Below are positions 22,681 through 33,300 of a DNA stretch of 64,000 nucleotides, piece after piece; positions within the stretch are counted from its first letter, which is position 1; every line of letters starts with the position of its first letter. The position numbers were made by a program, and so were the translations under genes. The stretch is from Serripes groenlandicus. Lineage: Eukaryota; Mollusca; Bivalvia; Cardiida; Cardiidae. The stretch spans positions 43,974,411 through 44,038,410 of the forward strand of contig JASEVX010000007.1 of the NCBI GenBank assembly GCA_031761405.1, in the 5' to 3' direction. The notes beneath the pieces are model-generated. The model searched no databases, was not told where the DNA came from, and saw nothing but the letters and a program-made list of their open reading frames with translations.

Positions 22681-23049
22681 GGAAGAAGAAGAAGAAGAAG
22701 AAGAAGAAGAAGAAGAAGAAGAAGAAGAAGAAGAAGAAGAAGAAGAAGAAGAAGAAGAAGAAGAAGAAGAAGAAGAAGAAGAAGAAGAAGAAGAAGAAGA
22801 AGAAGAAGAAGAAGAAGAAGAAGAAGAAGAAGAAGAAGAAGAAGAAGAAGAAGAAGAAGAAGAAGAAGAAGAAGAAGAAGAAGAAGAAGAAGAAGAAGAA
22901 GAAGATTGAGAAGAAGAAGAAGAAGAAAAAGAAGAAGAAGAAGAAGAAGAAGAAGATTGAGAAGAAGAAGAAGAAGAAGAAGAAGAAGAAGAAGAAGAAG
23001 AAAAGAAGAAGAAGAAGAAGAAGAAGAAGAAGAAGAAGAAGAAGAAGGA
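22681..23049 (-). repeat. (TTC)n/(GAA)n tract of about 365 bp in a 500-bp intron
   Basis: Nearly pure GAA on the plus strand (TTC in the transcript) with two GATTGAGAA interruptions (about 22902 and 22954) and two AAAA slips. It begins about 10 nt after the 5' splice site of the exon at 23059-23135 and ends about 120 nt before the next exon. Poly-Arg/Lys/Glu frames over it are artefacts. Confidence 0.98.
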
Positions 23050-23058
23050 ATAATTTAC

Positions 23059-23135
23059 CTAGAACAATAGGATACAGTCCCGGTCGTATTGTGTAATAAT
23101 GTAACGCCAAACTATCGTCCTCATTCGTTTCGCAT
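23059..23135 (-). CDS. GUCY1B2: sGC beta-2-like exon: H-NOX heme-propionate motif
   Basis: 77 nt, residues 121-147. Acceptor ATATTTCAG, donor GTAAAT. The peptide is RCETNEDDSLALHYYTIRPG then LYPIVLG. HYY-T-I-R aligns with the H-NOX Y-x-S-x-R motif that contacts the heme propionates (Y135/S137/R139 in mammalian beta-1). Here Ser is Thr: Y134-x-T136-x-R138. Tyr and Arg are kept and the hydroxyl is conserved, so heme binding is expected. A short exon isolated by a 29.5-kb intron upstream and a TTC-filled intron downstream. Confidence 0.95.
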
Positions 23136-23566
23136 CTGAAATATTAGTTATAAACTGAAAGGGTGATCGTCAGTTGTAGCCGATTGTCTTTCTTGTGCGA
23201 CAACCCAAGTTACACATCAACCAGAATGAGCTTCCCCTGTGCGTACACACATCATGATAACCTCTGCATAGCGTTTATGGCCATTTTGACAGTAATTTCG
23301 TTTCATTTAAAACCTGCGAAGGTCGGATTTCGTATGACGTGCTTTGATGGCTTGTCTACGAAAGTATTGCATATTATTATGAAAAGTACGGACAAATAGG
23401 TTGCCTTAACACCTCCAGTATAAGAGTGAATGATCAAGGAGTGACCCCTATATATTACACGTTGACAATAGTCTGTAAATGTCATTAGATCGAAAACAAG
23501 ACATCGCTGTAGGCAATTGAAACACGGACAGTCTGCGACAGAATCATCCTGATATCCCCTTGATCT

Positions 23567-25963
23567 GTTTATGTATAGACGTGTATAGCGCATAACTATG
23601 TATGTATCGTAAGCGAGTGGTAAGTGTGTGACATTTGCTTATTTATAGACGTGTATAGTTCATTACTATGTATTTATCGTAGTCGAGTGGTAAGTGTGTG
23701 ACATTTACTTATTTATAGACGTGTATAGTTCATTACTATGTATTTATCGTAGTCGAGTGGTAAGTGTGTGACATGTGTTAATGTATAGACGTGTATAGTT
23801 CATTACTATGTATTTATCGTAAGCGAGTGGTAAGTGTGTGACATTTGTTTATGTATAGACGTGTATAGTTCATTACTATGTATTTATCGTAAGTGAGTGG
23901 TAAGTGTGTGACATTTACTTATTTATAGACGTGTATAGTTCATTACTATGTATTTATCGTAGTCGAGTGGTAAGTGTGTGACATTTGTTAATGTATAGAC
24001 GTGTATAGTTCATTACTATGTATTTATCGTAAGCGAGTGGTAAGTGTGTGACATTTGTTTATGTATAGACGTGTATAGTTCGTTACTATGTATTTATCGT
24101 AAGTGAGTGGTAAGTGTGTGACATTTACTTATTTATAGACGTGTATAGTTCATTACTATGTATTTATCGTAGTCGAGTGGTAAGTGTGTGACATTTACTT
24201 ATTTATAGACGTGTATAGTTCATTACTATGTATTTATCGTAGTCGAGTGGTAAGTGTGTGACATTTACTTATTTATAGACGTGTATAGTTCATTACTATG
24301 TATTTATCGTAGTCAAGTGGTAAGTGTGTGACATTTGTTTATGTATAGACGTGTATAGTTAATAACTATGTATTTATCGTAAGCGAGTGGTAAGTGTGTG
24401 ACATTTGTTAATGTATAGACGTGTATAGTTCATTACTATGTATTTATCGTAGTCGAGTGGTAAGTGTGTGACATTTGTTTATATATAGACGTGTATAGTT
24501 CATAACTATATATTTATCGTAGCCAAGTGGTAGGCGTGTGACATTTGTTTATGTATAGACGTGTATAGTTCATAACTATATATTCATCGTAGCCAAGTGG
24601 TATGTGTGTGACATTTCTTTATGTATAGACGTGTATAGTTCAAACCTATGAATTTATCGTAGTCGAGTGGTAATCGTGTGACATTTGTTTATGTATAGAC
24701 GTGTATAGTTCATAACTATATATGTATCGTAGCCGAGTGGTAAGCGTTTGACATTTGTTTATGTATAGACATGTATAGTTCACAACTATGTATTTATCGT
24801 AGTCGAGTGGTAATCGTGTGGTATTTGTTTATGCAAAGACATGTATAGTTCAGAACTATGTTTTTATCGTAGCCAAGTGGTAAACGTGTGCTATTTGTTT
24901 ATGTATAGACATGTAAAGTTCAAACCTATGTATTTATCGTAGTCGAGTGGTAATCGTGTGGTATTTGTTTATGTATAGACATGTATAGTTCAAAACTATG
25001 TATTTATTGTAGTCGAGTGGTAATCGTGTGGTATTTGTTTATGTATAGACATGTATAGTTTAAAACTATGTATTTATCGTAGTCGAGTGGTAATCGTGTG
25101 GTATTTGTTTATGTATAGACATGTATAGTTTAAACCTATGTATTTATCGTAGCCGAGTGGTAATCGTGTGACATTTGTTTATGTATAGACGTGTATAGTT
25201 CAAACATATGTATTTATTGTAGTCGAGTGGTAGGCGTGGGCTATTTGTTCATGTATAGACGTGTATAGTTCATAACTATATATTTATCGTAGCCGAGTGG
25301 TAATCGTGTGACATTTGTTTATGTATAGACGTGTATAGTTTATAACTATATATTTATCGTAGCCGAGTGGTAAGCGTTTGACATTTGTTTATGTATAGAC
25401 ATGTATAGTTCAAAACTATGTATTTATTGTAGTCGAGTGGTAATCGTGTGGTATTTGTTTATGTATAGACATGTATAGTTTAAACCTATGTATTTATCGG
25501 AGTCGAGTGATAATCGTGTGGTATTTGTTTATGTATAGACGTGTATAGTTTATAACTATATATTTATCGTAGCCGAGTGGTAAGCGTTTGACATTTGTTT
25601 ATGTATAGACATGTATAGTTCAAAACTATGTATTTATTGTAGTCGAGTGGTAATCGTGTGGTATTTGTTTATGTATAGACATGTATAGTTTAAACCTATG
25701 TATTTATCGTAGTCGAGTGGTAATCGTGTGGTATTTGTTTATGTATAGACGTGTATAGTTTATAACTATATATTTATCGTAGCCGAGTGGTAAGCGTTTG
25801 ACATTTGTTTATGTATAGACATGTATAGTTCAAAACTATGTATTTATTGTAGTCGAGTGGTAATCGTGTGGTATTTGTTTATGTATAGACATGTATAGTT
25901 TAAACCTTTGTATTTATCGTAGTCGAGTGGTAATCGTGTGGTATTTGTTTATTTATAGACGTG
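23567..25963 (+). repeat. 70-bp satellite array, about 34 copies, tRNA-like motifs
   Basis: Unit of exactly 70 bp: (A)TGTATAGACGTGTATAG, TTCATTACTATG, TATTTATCGTAGTCGAG, TGGTAAGTGTGTGACATT. Homogeneous from 23567 to about 24480, more varied afterwards, with a 210-bp three-unit higher-order period at about 25320-25960. TAGTCGAGTGG fits the pol III A-box TRGYNNANNNG. Some units have GTTCAAACC, fitting the B-box GWTCRANNC. TATAG-7 nt-CTATA can fold as a T-arm. No acceptor stem can form, so this is not a functional tRNA array. It lies in the 29.5-kb sGC intron. Confidence 0.95.
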
Positions 25964-26772
25964 AAATCCTGTTGAAAAGGGTTGAAACCACACTCCCTCC
26001 ATCAAAACGGTTCAACGCAGTTCTTCACAAGCTTCACAGACTCTTATAAGAACGATAAAAAAGACAAACAGAGAATTTCATTTTAGCGGCGCAGGTTGAT
26101 CTGGATATCCTACGGCCATGACTCCCCCGAATGTCGGTTTTCACGTTGCGTTACCAAGTGATGCTAGCATTTGTTATAACGAGCTTTGTCTTTGACATAA
26201 CTGCATCTAGCTATAATAGTGAAATTTAAATCCGAATAACCAAAAGTGAGTACTGACGTTGAGTTGACGTTGACTTGAAACAATGCTTTTATTTTTAAAA
26301 AAAAGGTAGAGTAATATCTTTGAAATAACGTATTTTGTTGACGTCAATACGTATGGTTTTGCGACAATGCAAGTGTTGTTTTCTTTCTTATTCGAAGTGG
26401 TATTCGGATAAAATCAACAACAGCGTGTGTATAGGGAATAAAATTACCCGCGGGATAATATCAATTCTGATCAAAACTGCGCTGGAATATTTTAACAGTA
26501 ATTAGATTATTTCTTATTCAATAAAACATAATGCTTTCCTGCCAGAAATGCGTTCAAATACAATGTACTTTTTGCATCGAAGAGGTTAATGGTGTCACCA
26601 ATAGGAAATATGATCTCCTCTGAGGTATCAATTCCATATCCCATAAAGATTCAATCATACCAATGCAATAGTGTTTAAACGCAACGTCATACGCAAACTG
26701 ACCCTCGGGATTTGTTGTGCCTATCTTTTCGTCATCTAGTTGTACTATTTGTTTGTATGTGTGTATTACGCC
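25964..26772. other. intronic, no recognised feature
   Basis: Single-copy-looking AT-rich sequence between the 70-bp satellite and the expanded SINE-2. Confidence 0.4.
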
Positions 26773-27575
26773 GATTTCCTGGGTGAGTACTACTGTTACT
26801 ACTGTTACTACTGTTACTACTGTTACTACTGTTACTACTGTTACTACTGTTACTACTGATACTACTGTTACTACTGTTACTACTGTTACTACTGATACTA
26901 CTGATACTACTGTTACTACTGTTACTACTGTTACTACTGTTACTACTGATACTACTGTTACTACTGTTACTACTGTTACTACTGTTACTACTGATACTAC
27001 TGATACTACTGTTACTACTGATACTACTGTTACTACTGATACTACTGTTACTACTGTTACTACTGTTACTACTGATACTACTGTTACTACTGATACTACT
27101 GTTACTACTGTTACTACTGATACTACTATTACTACTGATACTACTGTTACTACTGTTACTACTGATACTACTGTTACTACTGATACTACTGTTACTACTG
27201 ATACTACTGTTACTACTGTTACTACTGTTACTACTGTTACTACTGTAACTACTGATACTACTGATACTACTGTTACTACTGATACTACTGATACTACTGT
27301 TACTACTGATACTACTGTTACTACTGTTACTACTGATACTACTGTTACTACTGTTACTACTGTTACTACTGTTACTACTGTTACTACTGTTACTACTGAT
27401 ACTACTTTTCCATTTATCCTGACCTGACGTCAGCCTGGCATCAGCTAATCAGTCGTGAATGCTGTTCGCACAACCCTGAGCCAAGGAAGGAAAAGCCATT
27501 ACTACCATTTTAAAAGTATTTTGTATGACCCTGGCCGGATCGAACCCTCGACCTCCCGCATCCGAAGTCGTACAC
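26773..27575 (-). mobile_element. SINE-2 interrupted by a 9-bp tandem expansion
   Basis: Flanks of the array are SINE-2: TTACGCCGATTTCCTGGGTG before it; CCATTTATCCTGAC, AATCAGTCGT, TTGTATGACCCTGGCCGG and ATCGAACCCTCGAC after it. In other SINE-2 copies (e.g. 54180) the same place has only AGTACTACTGATCC, so the array grew from that short TACTACTG. Confidence 0.85.
26789..27405 (+). repeat. (TACTACTGW)n 9-bp array, about 68 copies
   Basis: Alternating TACTACTGT and TACTACTGA units over about 615 bp, with two single variants (TACTACTAT, TAACTACTG). Divisible by three, hence a spurious Thr/Val-rich frame. Confidence 0.97.
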
Positions 27576-27649
27576 GAATCCTTCATGATTCCCGATCACG
27601 GTTACGACAGAAATCTGACGAAACAAGTTTGTAATGTGATCGTTAATAT

Positions 27650-27851
27650 TATTCACCCCTTTCTCACATACGGCAAATCTGCAACGGAGAACTTCTTCTA
27701 ATGAAAGTGTAATTATATAATAGAGTTGAAAACGTTGTGGCAAAAGTAGAAATTGTAAATGATAAAGAAAATGTCCCCTTTTGTCACATTGTTTTCAAAA
27801 TGTGTCTGCTACAAAGGCGTTAGGACGCATCTGTATGTAGGAAAGGGTAAA
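27650..27851. mobile_element. TTAA-1, decayed copy
   Basis: TTCACCCCTTTCTCACATACG left, GTAGGAAAGGGTAAAT right, hairpin core eroded (GAAATTGTAAATGATAAAG). Confidence 0.45.
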
Positions 27852-27867
27852 TACCGTTTTTATCAAT

Positions 27868-28030
27868 ACCTCCGAAGGCGTCCCGGGTTCGATCCTCAGT
27901 CGCGGAGGGCAAGGCACATTCCCTATCCTAGTGACTGGATTGTTTACACAGGGAGCATGAATAAGTGAACTATCGCCGTGAAATACGTAATACTATTTTA
28001 AATGGGGGTAAAACACCAGTAAAACAAATA
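27868..28030 (+). mobile_element. SINE-3, tRNA-headed, 5'-short copy
   Basis: CGTCCCGGGTTCGATCCTCA (B-box), GTCGCGGAGGGCAAGGCACA, ACTGGATTGTTTACACAGGG, GAATAAGTGAACTATCGCCG. Head truncated before the A-box. Confidence 0.75.
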
Positions 28031-29368
28031 ACCATCGGTCAATGATCGCATGACGCGACTAATATAATGGACGATTTAAAGAATTATTTTCCTATTTCCG
28101 TTACTCAGGGGAGTAGTACATCGGAATTACGACGCTCGGAAACTTGATACAAACCAAATGAGACCACCAGTGCGAAAAAGGGTACACGTTACGTTGGCTT
28201 TCGTGCACAGTGCAGAGTGCACAGTGTAGATCCTGATTAGTATGTGCATCATCAGAGTCAGAGCAAGACCTACACTGTTTACATATTACTTTCATAAGCT
28301 TTTTGGAAGATTGTGTAAACTTGTGTTGATTTTGATAAGACGGGGGGAAGATATTCTGGCTGATCTAAACATACACTGTTCAGAAATGTATTCATGGACG
28401 GGCTCATATAACAGCAAGCTTCCCATGATAAAACTGACAAAGTACGTTGTAAGCATGTTTTAATCAACTATCGCACTATTTGTATTACTCAAGGGTGTGC
28501 TATATTTGATTAACCAGTTTCCAACATAAAGACGCATTTTGACACATTTGAAGAAGATCACTTTTGAAAACAATGTGGTAAAAGGAGAAGTTACTCATGT
28601 TGAGTAATGTATCCTTTTGTCATAATGTTTTCAACTATATTCAATACTGTACTTTCCCTTTAAACGAGTTTCAATACTTCTGTACACGTTATGTTATCTT
28701 CGAACTAAATACCACTTCAACGGTTAATTTTTAACTTGTTTATTTTACATAGATTGCGAAACAAGCTTTCAGCTGATATTAATCACACTCAATGTCTGCC
28801 CCCCCCCCGGATACATAACCAGTACTCGCAACATTTGCTTGGGAATTCACAAAGGCAGAACCCGGAAGTCGAGCATACTCTTTTGCTGTTTCAATGCTGT
28901 GTGTCCGTCCGTCCGTCTATGAAAACAAAACTTTAAAAACGTTTTGCTCGGAACTATGTTGGGATGAACAAAAACGTGCCATGTGGGCTTCGCCGGGTGA
29001 AAACTGACTTTAGAAGTTGTTGATTTGTCCACTCACCCGTAGCTAACACTATAACCTTTATATATTATCATTTGCTTGGTCATAAAGAGTAATGTCTTGG
29101 CTCAGTCATCAGTCTAAGTCAACACACGTCTGTCTTGCCTAGCTTCCTTGGTCCAAGTTGGCCATGTTATAATCACATGTTTGGCTGGTTCCTCTAAACT
29201 GGGAACTAGAGTTTTCTGGGCCCAGCAACTGACCAAAAGGAATGGTTTAAAAAACACAAGGTAAAGTAGAAATTCACAACACTGTTTTGCTACCAGGAAA
29301 GATCGAGATCAGTCTATGCCTCCGCGCAGTCAGATCAGGATCCTCCCTGTTTCGTACAAGCATCATGG
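28031..29368. other. intronic; one TTAA-1 core
   Basis: Positions 28565-28640 hold a TTAA-1 hairpin (GTTACTCATGTTGAGTAAT) between AAACAATGTGG and CATAATGTTTTC. The remainder has no recognised feature. Confidence 0.4.
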
Positions 29369-29650
29369 GGCCGAAGCCCTGGTAGCTCAGTCTATAGCGA
29401 CGGGGGCTGTCAATCCAGGCGAGGTCAACATTCTTTCCGACGTTTGACAAAAGTCACTGTGACAAGCGTCATTCGTCTTTCACCAGTGGGCTAATAATCT
29501 ATGTAGGAAAGCAGCCAGTTGATTGGAAAGAATGTTGTATGGAGAACTGGTGTAATAAAGATAGGAAACACATGAGTAGGTGAACTGGCCGTCGTGATAG
29601 GAATGAAAAATTGTTGAAAACGGCAATAAGCCCCAATCAATCAATCACAG
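29369..29650 (+). mobile_element. SINE-1, full length, with target duplication
   Basis: CCTGGTAGCTCAGTCTATAG head, GACAAAAGTCACTGTGACA, GAACTGGCCGTCGTGATAG, (AATC)n tail. Flanked by CAAGCATCATGG (29357-29368 and 29651-29662). Confidence 0.85.
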
Positions 29651-29896
29651 CAAGCATCATGGAAGCCTCCAGAGAACAGTTTTGACACACGTTTTTCAAG
29701 TCTGTAATCAAATCTGAATAAGTTCAGAAGGTGTAGTGTAGTGATGCGGTTCATTTAACAAATCAATAATCTTAATGGCGTTTGCTTGCATTATCAAATC
29801 ATGAAAATAAACAGTGGAGCTCAATCAGGCGTGAAATGTCAACCTTATAACACAATGGGAAGAGGAGCACCAGTACATTTCGATACACACATCATA

Positions 29897-30126
29897 TGAA
29901 CCCTTTCCCTCATACGGCAATTCTGCAGCAGACGACTTTGAACGTATTTTGTCAAAACATAGAAAATCTCCATAATTGAATGGATAACCTATGACTAAAA
30001 GTGGAAAACATAGCGGCGAAAGGAGAAATTGCACGTTTTGTGCAATTTCTTCTTTTGTCACTATGTTTTCAAAAAGCTGTCTGCTGCAGAGGCGTCAGAA
30101 AGCGTCTATATGAGGGAAAGGGTTAA
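29897..30126 (-). mobile_element. TTAA-1 element, intact
   Basis: Opposite orientation to the 18756 copy. Left target reads TGAA, right TTAA. Core TTGCACGTTTTGTGCAA. Confidence 0.85.
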
Positions 30127-30251
30127 CAAATATCACTACAAGTAGGCTTTGATTTATGCTGAAGATAAAACATTTGATAATGCAAACGTTATAGATTAAT
30201 TTATATCTCTGAGGCAGGTAAAGTTAATACTAATGGAGGCTCAATAACACT

Positions 30252-30255
<4 letters not shown>

Positions 30256-30287
<32 letters not shown>
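30256..30287 (+). repeat. (CA)n microsatellite
   Basis: About 15 CA dinucleotides. Confidence 0.95.
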
Positions 30288-30288
<1 letters not shown>

Positions 30289-30922
30289 TTCCGATGTGTC
30301 GACCATGCGAGATTCGGACCAGCCTCCCTATTAGCAATTTATTCATATAAGCGCCATGCCATGAATAGCTATGGAGACCGATTATGATTCAAAACCAATT
30401 AAACCAGAATGCAATTTGGATGAAGGAGAAGGTTCAATAATAGTCCGAATTAGCCTCGAAATGTTGTGCGATCTTAATTAATATACGCCAGACATCAATG
30501 CACATTTTTAAAAATTTGGCAATTTATATTTTTGTCTTCTGCATACATTTGCTGATATAGCAACGCTTCTTCTCCTATTAAAATAGGCTAATGCTTAGAA
30601 ATATTAGGTGTATTTTAAACATGTTAACACAGCTTAGCTGGTTTTTTTTTTCTTCAAACCTTGGTATAAAGCCAACAACTACAAACATCTTCAAATACAA
30701 GTTATGTTTTAATGTGACGTGGTGTCAGTTTATAGTGACCGGTGAACCAAAAACATGTTCCGTGAAAACCCAGTGTGTTTCAGTCAAGTTCCGTGAAACT
30801 CGACTTCGTTACGTCAAAAGGAAATGGGCTTTCATGTTTAACGGTAAAATCTATTGACCATTGAACGCAACCCAGAACAACAAACATGTGCGGACACGGT
30901 ACACGTTAATGCGATCGTCTTT
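30288..30922. other. intronic, no recognised feature
   Basis: No repeat family or exon recognised. Confidence 0.4.
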
Positions 30923-31290
30923 TACCCTTTCACTACCGACTTTCACAAAGTCGACTTTTTCTTGTTGATAATTGGACCACTCCATTTTTTTGTCTAGCAG
31001 GACATTTGGTAACATGTGTTGTCTAAGTGACAACTTGTTTGCAGAAGCCTTTAACTCTTTCAGCGCCGAATTGTTTAAAGTAGACTCTTCCATATTCAAA
31101 AGCGGGCATCTCCATTACTCATGTAATCAACGTTTGGACAATTTTGATAACTAAAAGGCAAGCAATGCTGATTTCAGTTGAGACAGCTCGTTACGAGCTG
31201 ACTCACCTGAATCAGTATTGTTTGCAAAAACCTCAATATTGCCTTTGGCGCTGAAAGGGTTAATTGAGTTTGGCTGCGAAAGAGTTAAAC
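30923..31290 (+). mobile_element. TTAA-3 element carrying a nested TTAA-2
   Basis: Outer left end ACCCTTTCACTACCGACTTT, outer right end TTGGCTGCGAAAGAGTTAA. Split at a TTAA by the TTAA-2 insertion at 31051-31263. The copy at 18007 shows the unoccupied site. Confidence 0.75.
31051..31263 (+). mobile_element. TTAA-2 element nested in TTAA-3
   Basis: TTAACTCTTTCAGCGCCGAA ... TTTGGCGCTGAAAGGGTTAA with TTAA duplicated at both borders. Centre GACAGCTCGTTACGAGCTG. Confidence 0.85.
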
Positions 31291-31972
31291 GTATGGTCTC
31301 TTTTGTCCAAAACACCAAGAGTTTGCCGATTCAATGTAACACATATGTATCCAATCACTGATAACATGACACCACCTTGTTATCCGACCTGGTTCGCGTT
31401 TGTCCATACAACATATTCAAACAAACTCCTACTACAAAACAAAACTGATCTAGTTCCTTTAGCGTAACACGAAAATGCTTTTAAACAATCTCAAAGGCAG
31501 TTCGATCAAGTTCGATCAAGGTGACAGTAATCAAAGGAAATATACGAAAAACAATCACTAAGGTCTTTGCATTTTATCTTTTTTTCTAAAACAAACCAAT
31601 TATACTCAGTTTGTACCGCGTCTGACGATGTGGGGGTCTATTTTACTCTCCGGTTTGGTATCCTTTACAGTTACCATGTCGTAAATCTAGTGGGGCTTCA
31701 CTTCTAGTATTTTGTCAGAAGATGCATTACATATGTCTATATGACAAACAGACGAACAGCGAATATTCTGGTGCTAATGGGTGTATGCACAGGCTCCCAT
31801 GAGTCTTCATTATGGCCAGATGCAGTGAGACCCAAAGTTCACCAAGTCGGCTCATGTTTATGGTCCAATAATTGTCATGTCACTTTAATGGTGCCACATC
31901 AATATCCAGATCGTTTGAGTAATCAGAACTGCTCTTACATTGTACGCCGTTCTAAAAAAAAACCATATCTGT
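31291..31972. other. intronic, no recognised feature
   Basis: The short plus-strand frames here lack any motif I recognise. A small direct repeat GTTCGATCAA occurs at about 31500-31520. Confidence 0.4.
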
Positions 31973-31989
31973 TCCATGAATTGGTTCGA

Positions 31990-32270
31990 TTGATTGATTG
32001 ATTGATTGATTGGGGTTTAACGCCGTTTTTAACAATTTCCCAGTCATATCACGGCGGCCAGTTTACCTACTCATGTGTTTCCTGGTTTTCGCACACCAGT
32101 ACTCCACACAACAATCTTCCCAAGCAACTGGCTGCTTTTCCACATAGACTTAGCCCATTGGTGGAAGACGAATGACGCATGTCGCAATGACTTTTGTCAA
32201 ACGAGCCGGGATTTGAACTAACAACACCTCGATTGACAGCCCGCGTCGTTACCAACTGAGCTACCGGGAC
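31990..32270 (-). mobile_element. SINE-1, full length, perfect 17-bp target duplication
   Basis: Flanked by identical TCCATGAATTGGTTCGA at 31973-31989 and 32271-32287. On the minus strand: CCCGGTAGCTCAGTTGGTAA (A-box), GGGCTGTCAATC (tRNA-Asp-like anticodon region reading GTC), TAGTTCAAATCCC (B-box), body, and (AATC)n tail. The intact duplication indicates a fairly recent LINE-mediated insertion. Confidence 0.93.
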
Positions 32271-32349
32271 TCCATGAATTGGTTCGAATTGAACGATATA
32301 TTCGAATTATCATCACATGTTCGCGCATCTCGATTGCACTGTGTTGTTT

Positions 32350-33300
32350 GATCGTTATTGAACATCTTATGACGTTATTGAACTATATATACGTATGTCG
32401 TTATTGAACTCTGCATGTCGTAATTGAACTATTTATGGCGTTATTGAACTACATTTGTCGTATTTGAACTACTTATGTCGTTATCGAACAAATTATGGCA
32501 TAATTGAACCACTTATGTAATTGAATACATTATGTCGTAACTGAACTCTGTATGGCGCTATTTAACTCATTATTAAACTTTTTATGTAGTAATTGAATTC
32601 CTTATGTCGTAACTGAACTCCTTATGGAGTTATTGAACTACTGATATCGTTATTGTACTCCTTGTGTCGTAACTGAACTCCTTATGTCATCATCTAACTA
32701 CTTATATCGTTATTGAACGCATTATGTCATCATACAACTACTTATGTCGTTATTGAACTCATTATGTCACCATCCAACTACTTATGTCGTTATTGAACTC
32801 ATTATGTCATCATTCAACTACTTATATCGTTATTGCACTCATCATGTCATCATCCAACTACTTATGTCGTTATTGAACTCATTATGTCATCATCCAACTA
32901 CTTATGTCGTAACTGAACTCCTTATGTCATCATACAACTACTTATGTCGTTATTGAACTCATTATGTCATCATCCAACTACTTATGTCGTAACTGAACTC
33001 CTTATGTCATCATCCAACTACTTATGTCGTTATTGAACTCCTTATGTCATCATTCAACTACTTATATCGTTATTGCACTCATCATGTCATCATCCAACTA
33101 CTTATGTCGTTATTGAACTCATTATGTCATCATCCAACTACTTATGTCGTAACTGAACTCCTTATGTCATCATCCAACTACTTATGTCGTTATTGAACTC
33201 ATTATGTCATCATCCAACTACTTATGTCGTAACTGAACTCATTATGTCATCATCCAACTACTTATGTCGTTATTGAACTCATTATGTCATCATGTAACTC
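32350..33300 (+). repeat. 20/40-bp tandem array
   Basis: Starts as a loose 20-bp repeat (TTATGTCGTTATTGAACT) and from about 32640 becomes a 40-bp dimer: ACTTATGTCGTTATTGAACT + CATTATGTCATCATCCAACT. Longer periods arise from variants GTAACTGAACTC and CATTCAAC. Non-coding. Confidence 0.95.

Noticed and set aside
22624..23110. Long Arg-, Lys-, Glu- and Phe/Leu-homopolymer reading frames
   Set aside because: They are the frames of the (GAA)n/(TTC)n microsatellite inside a spliced intron.
23567..25963. CRISPR-like array (regular repeats)
   Set aside because: No unique spacers; head-to-tail 70-bp satellite in a eukaryotic intron.
26717..27427. 236-residue Thr/Val-rich frame (mucin-like look)
   Set aside because: Product of the 9-bp (TACTACTGW)n array inside a SINE. 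No signal peptide logic, no flanking domains.
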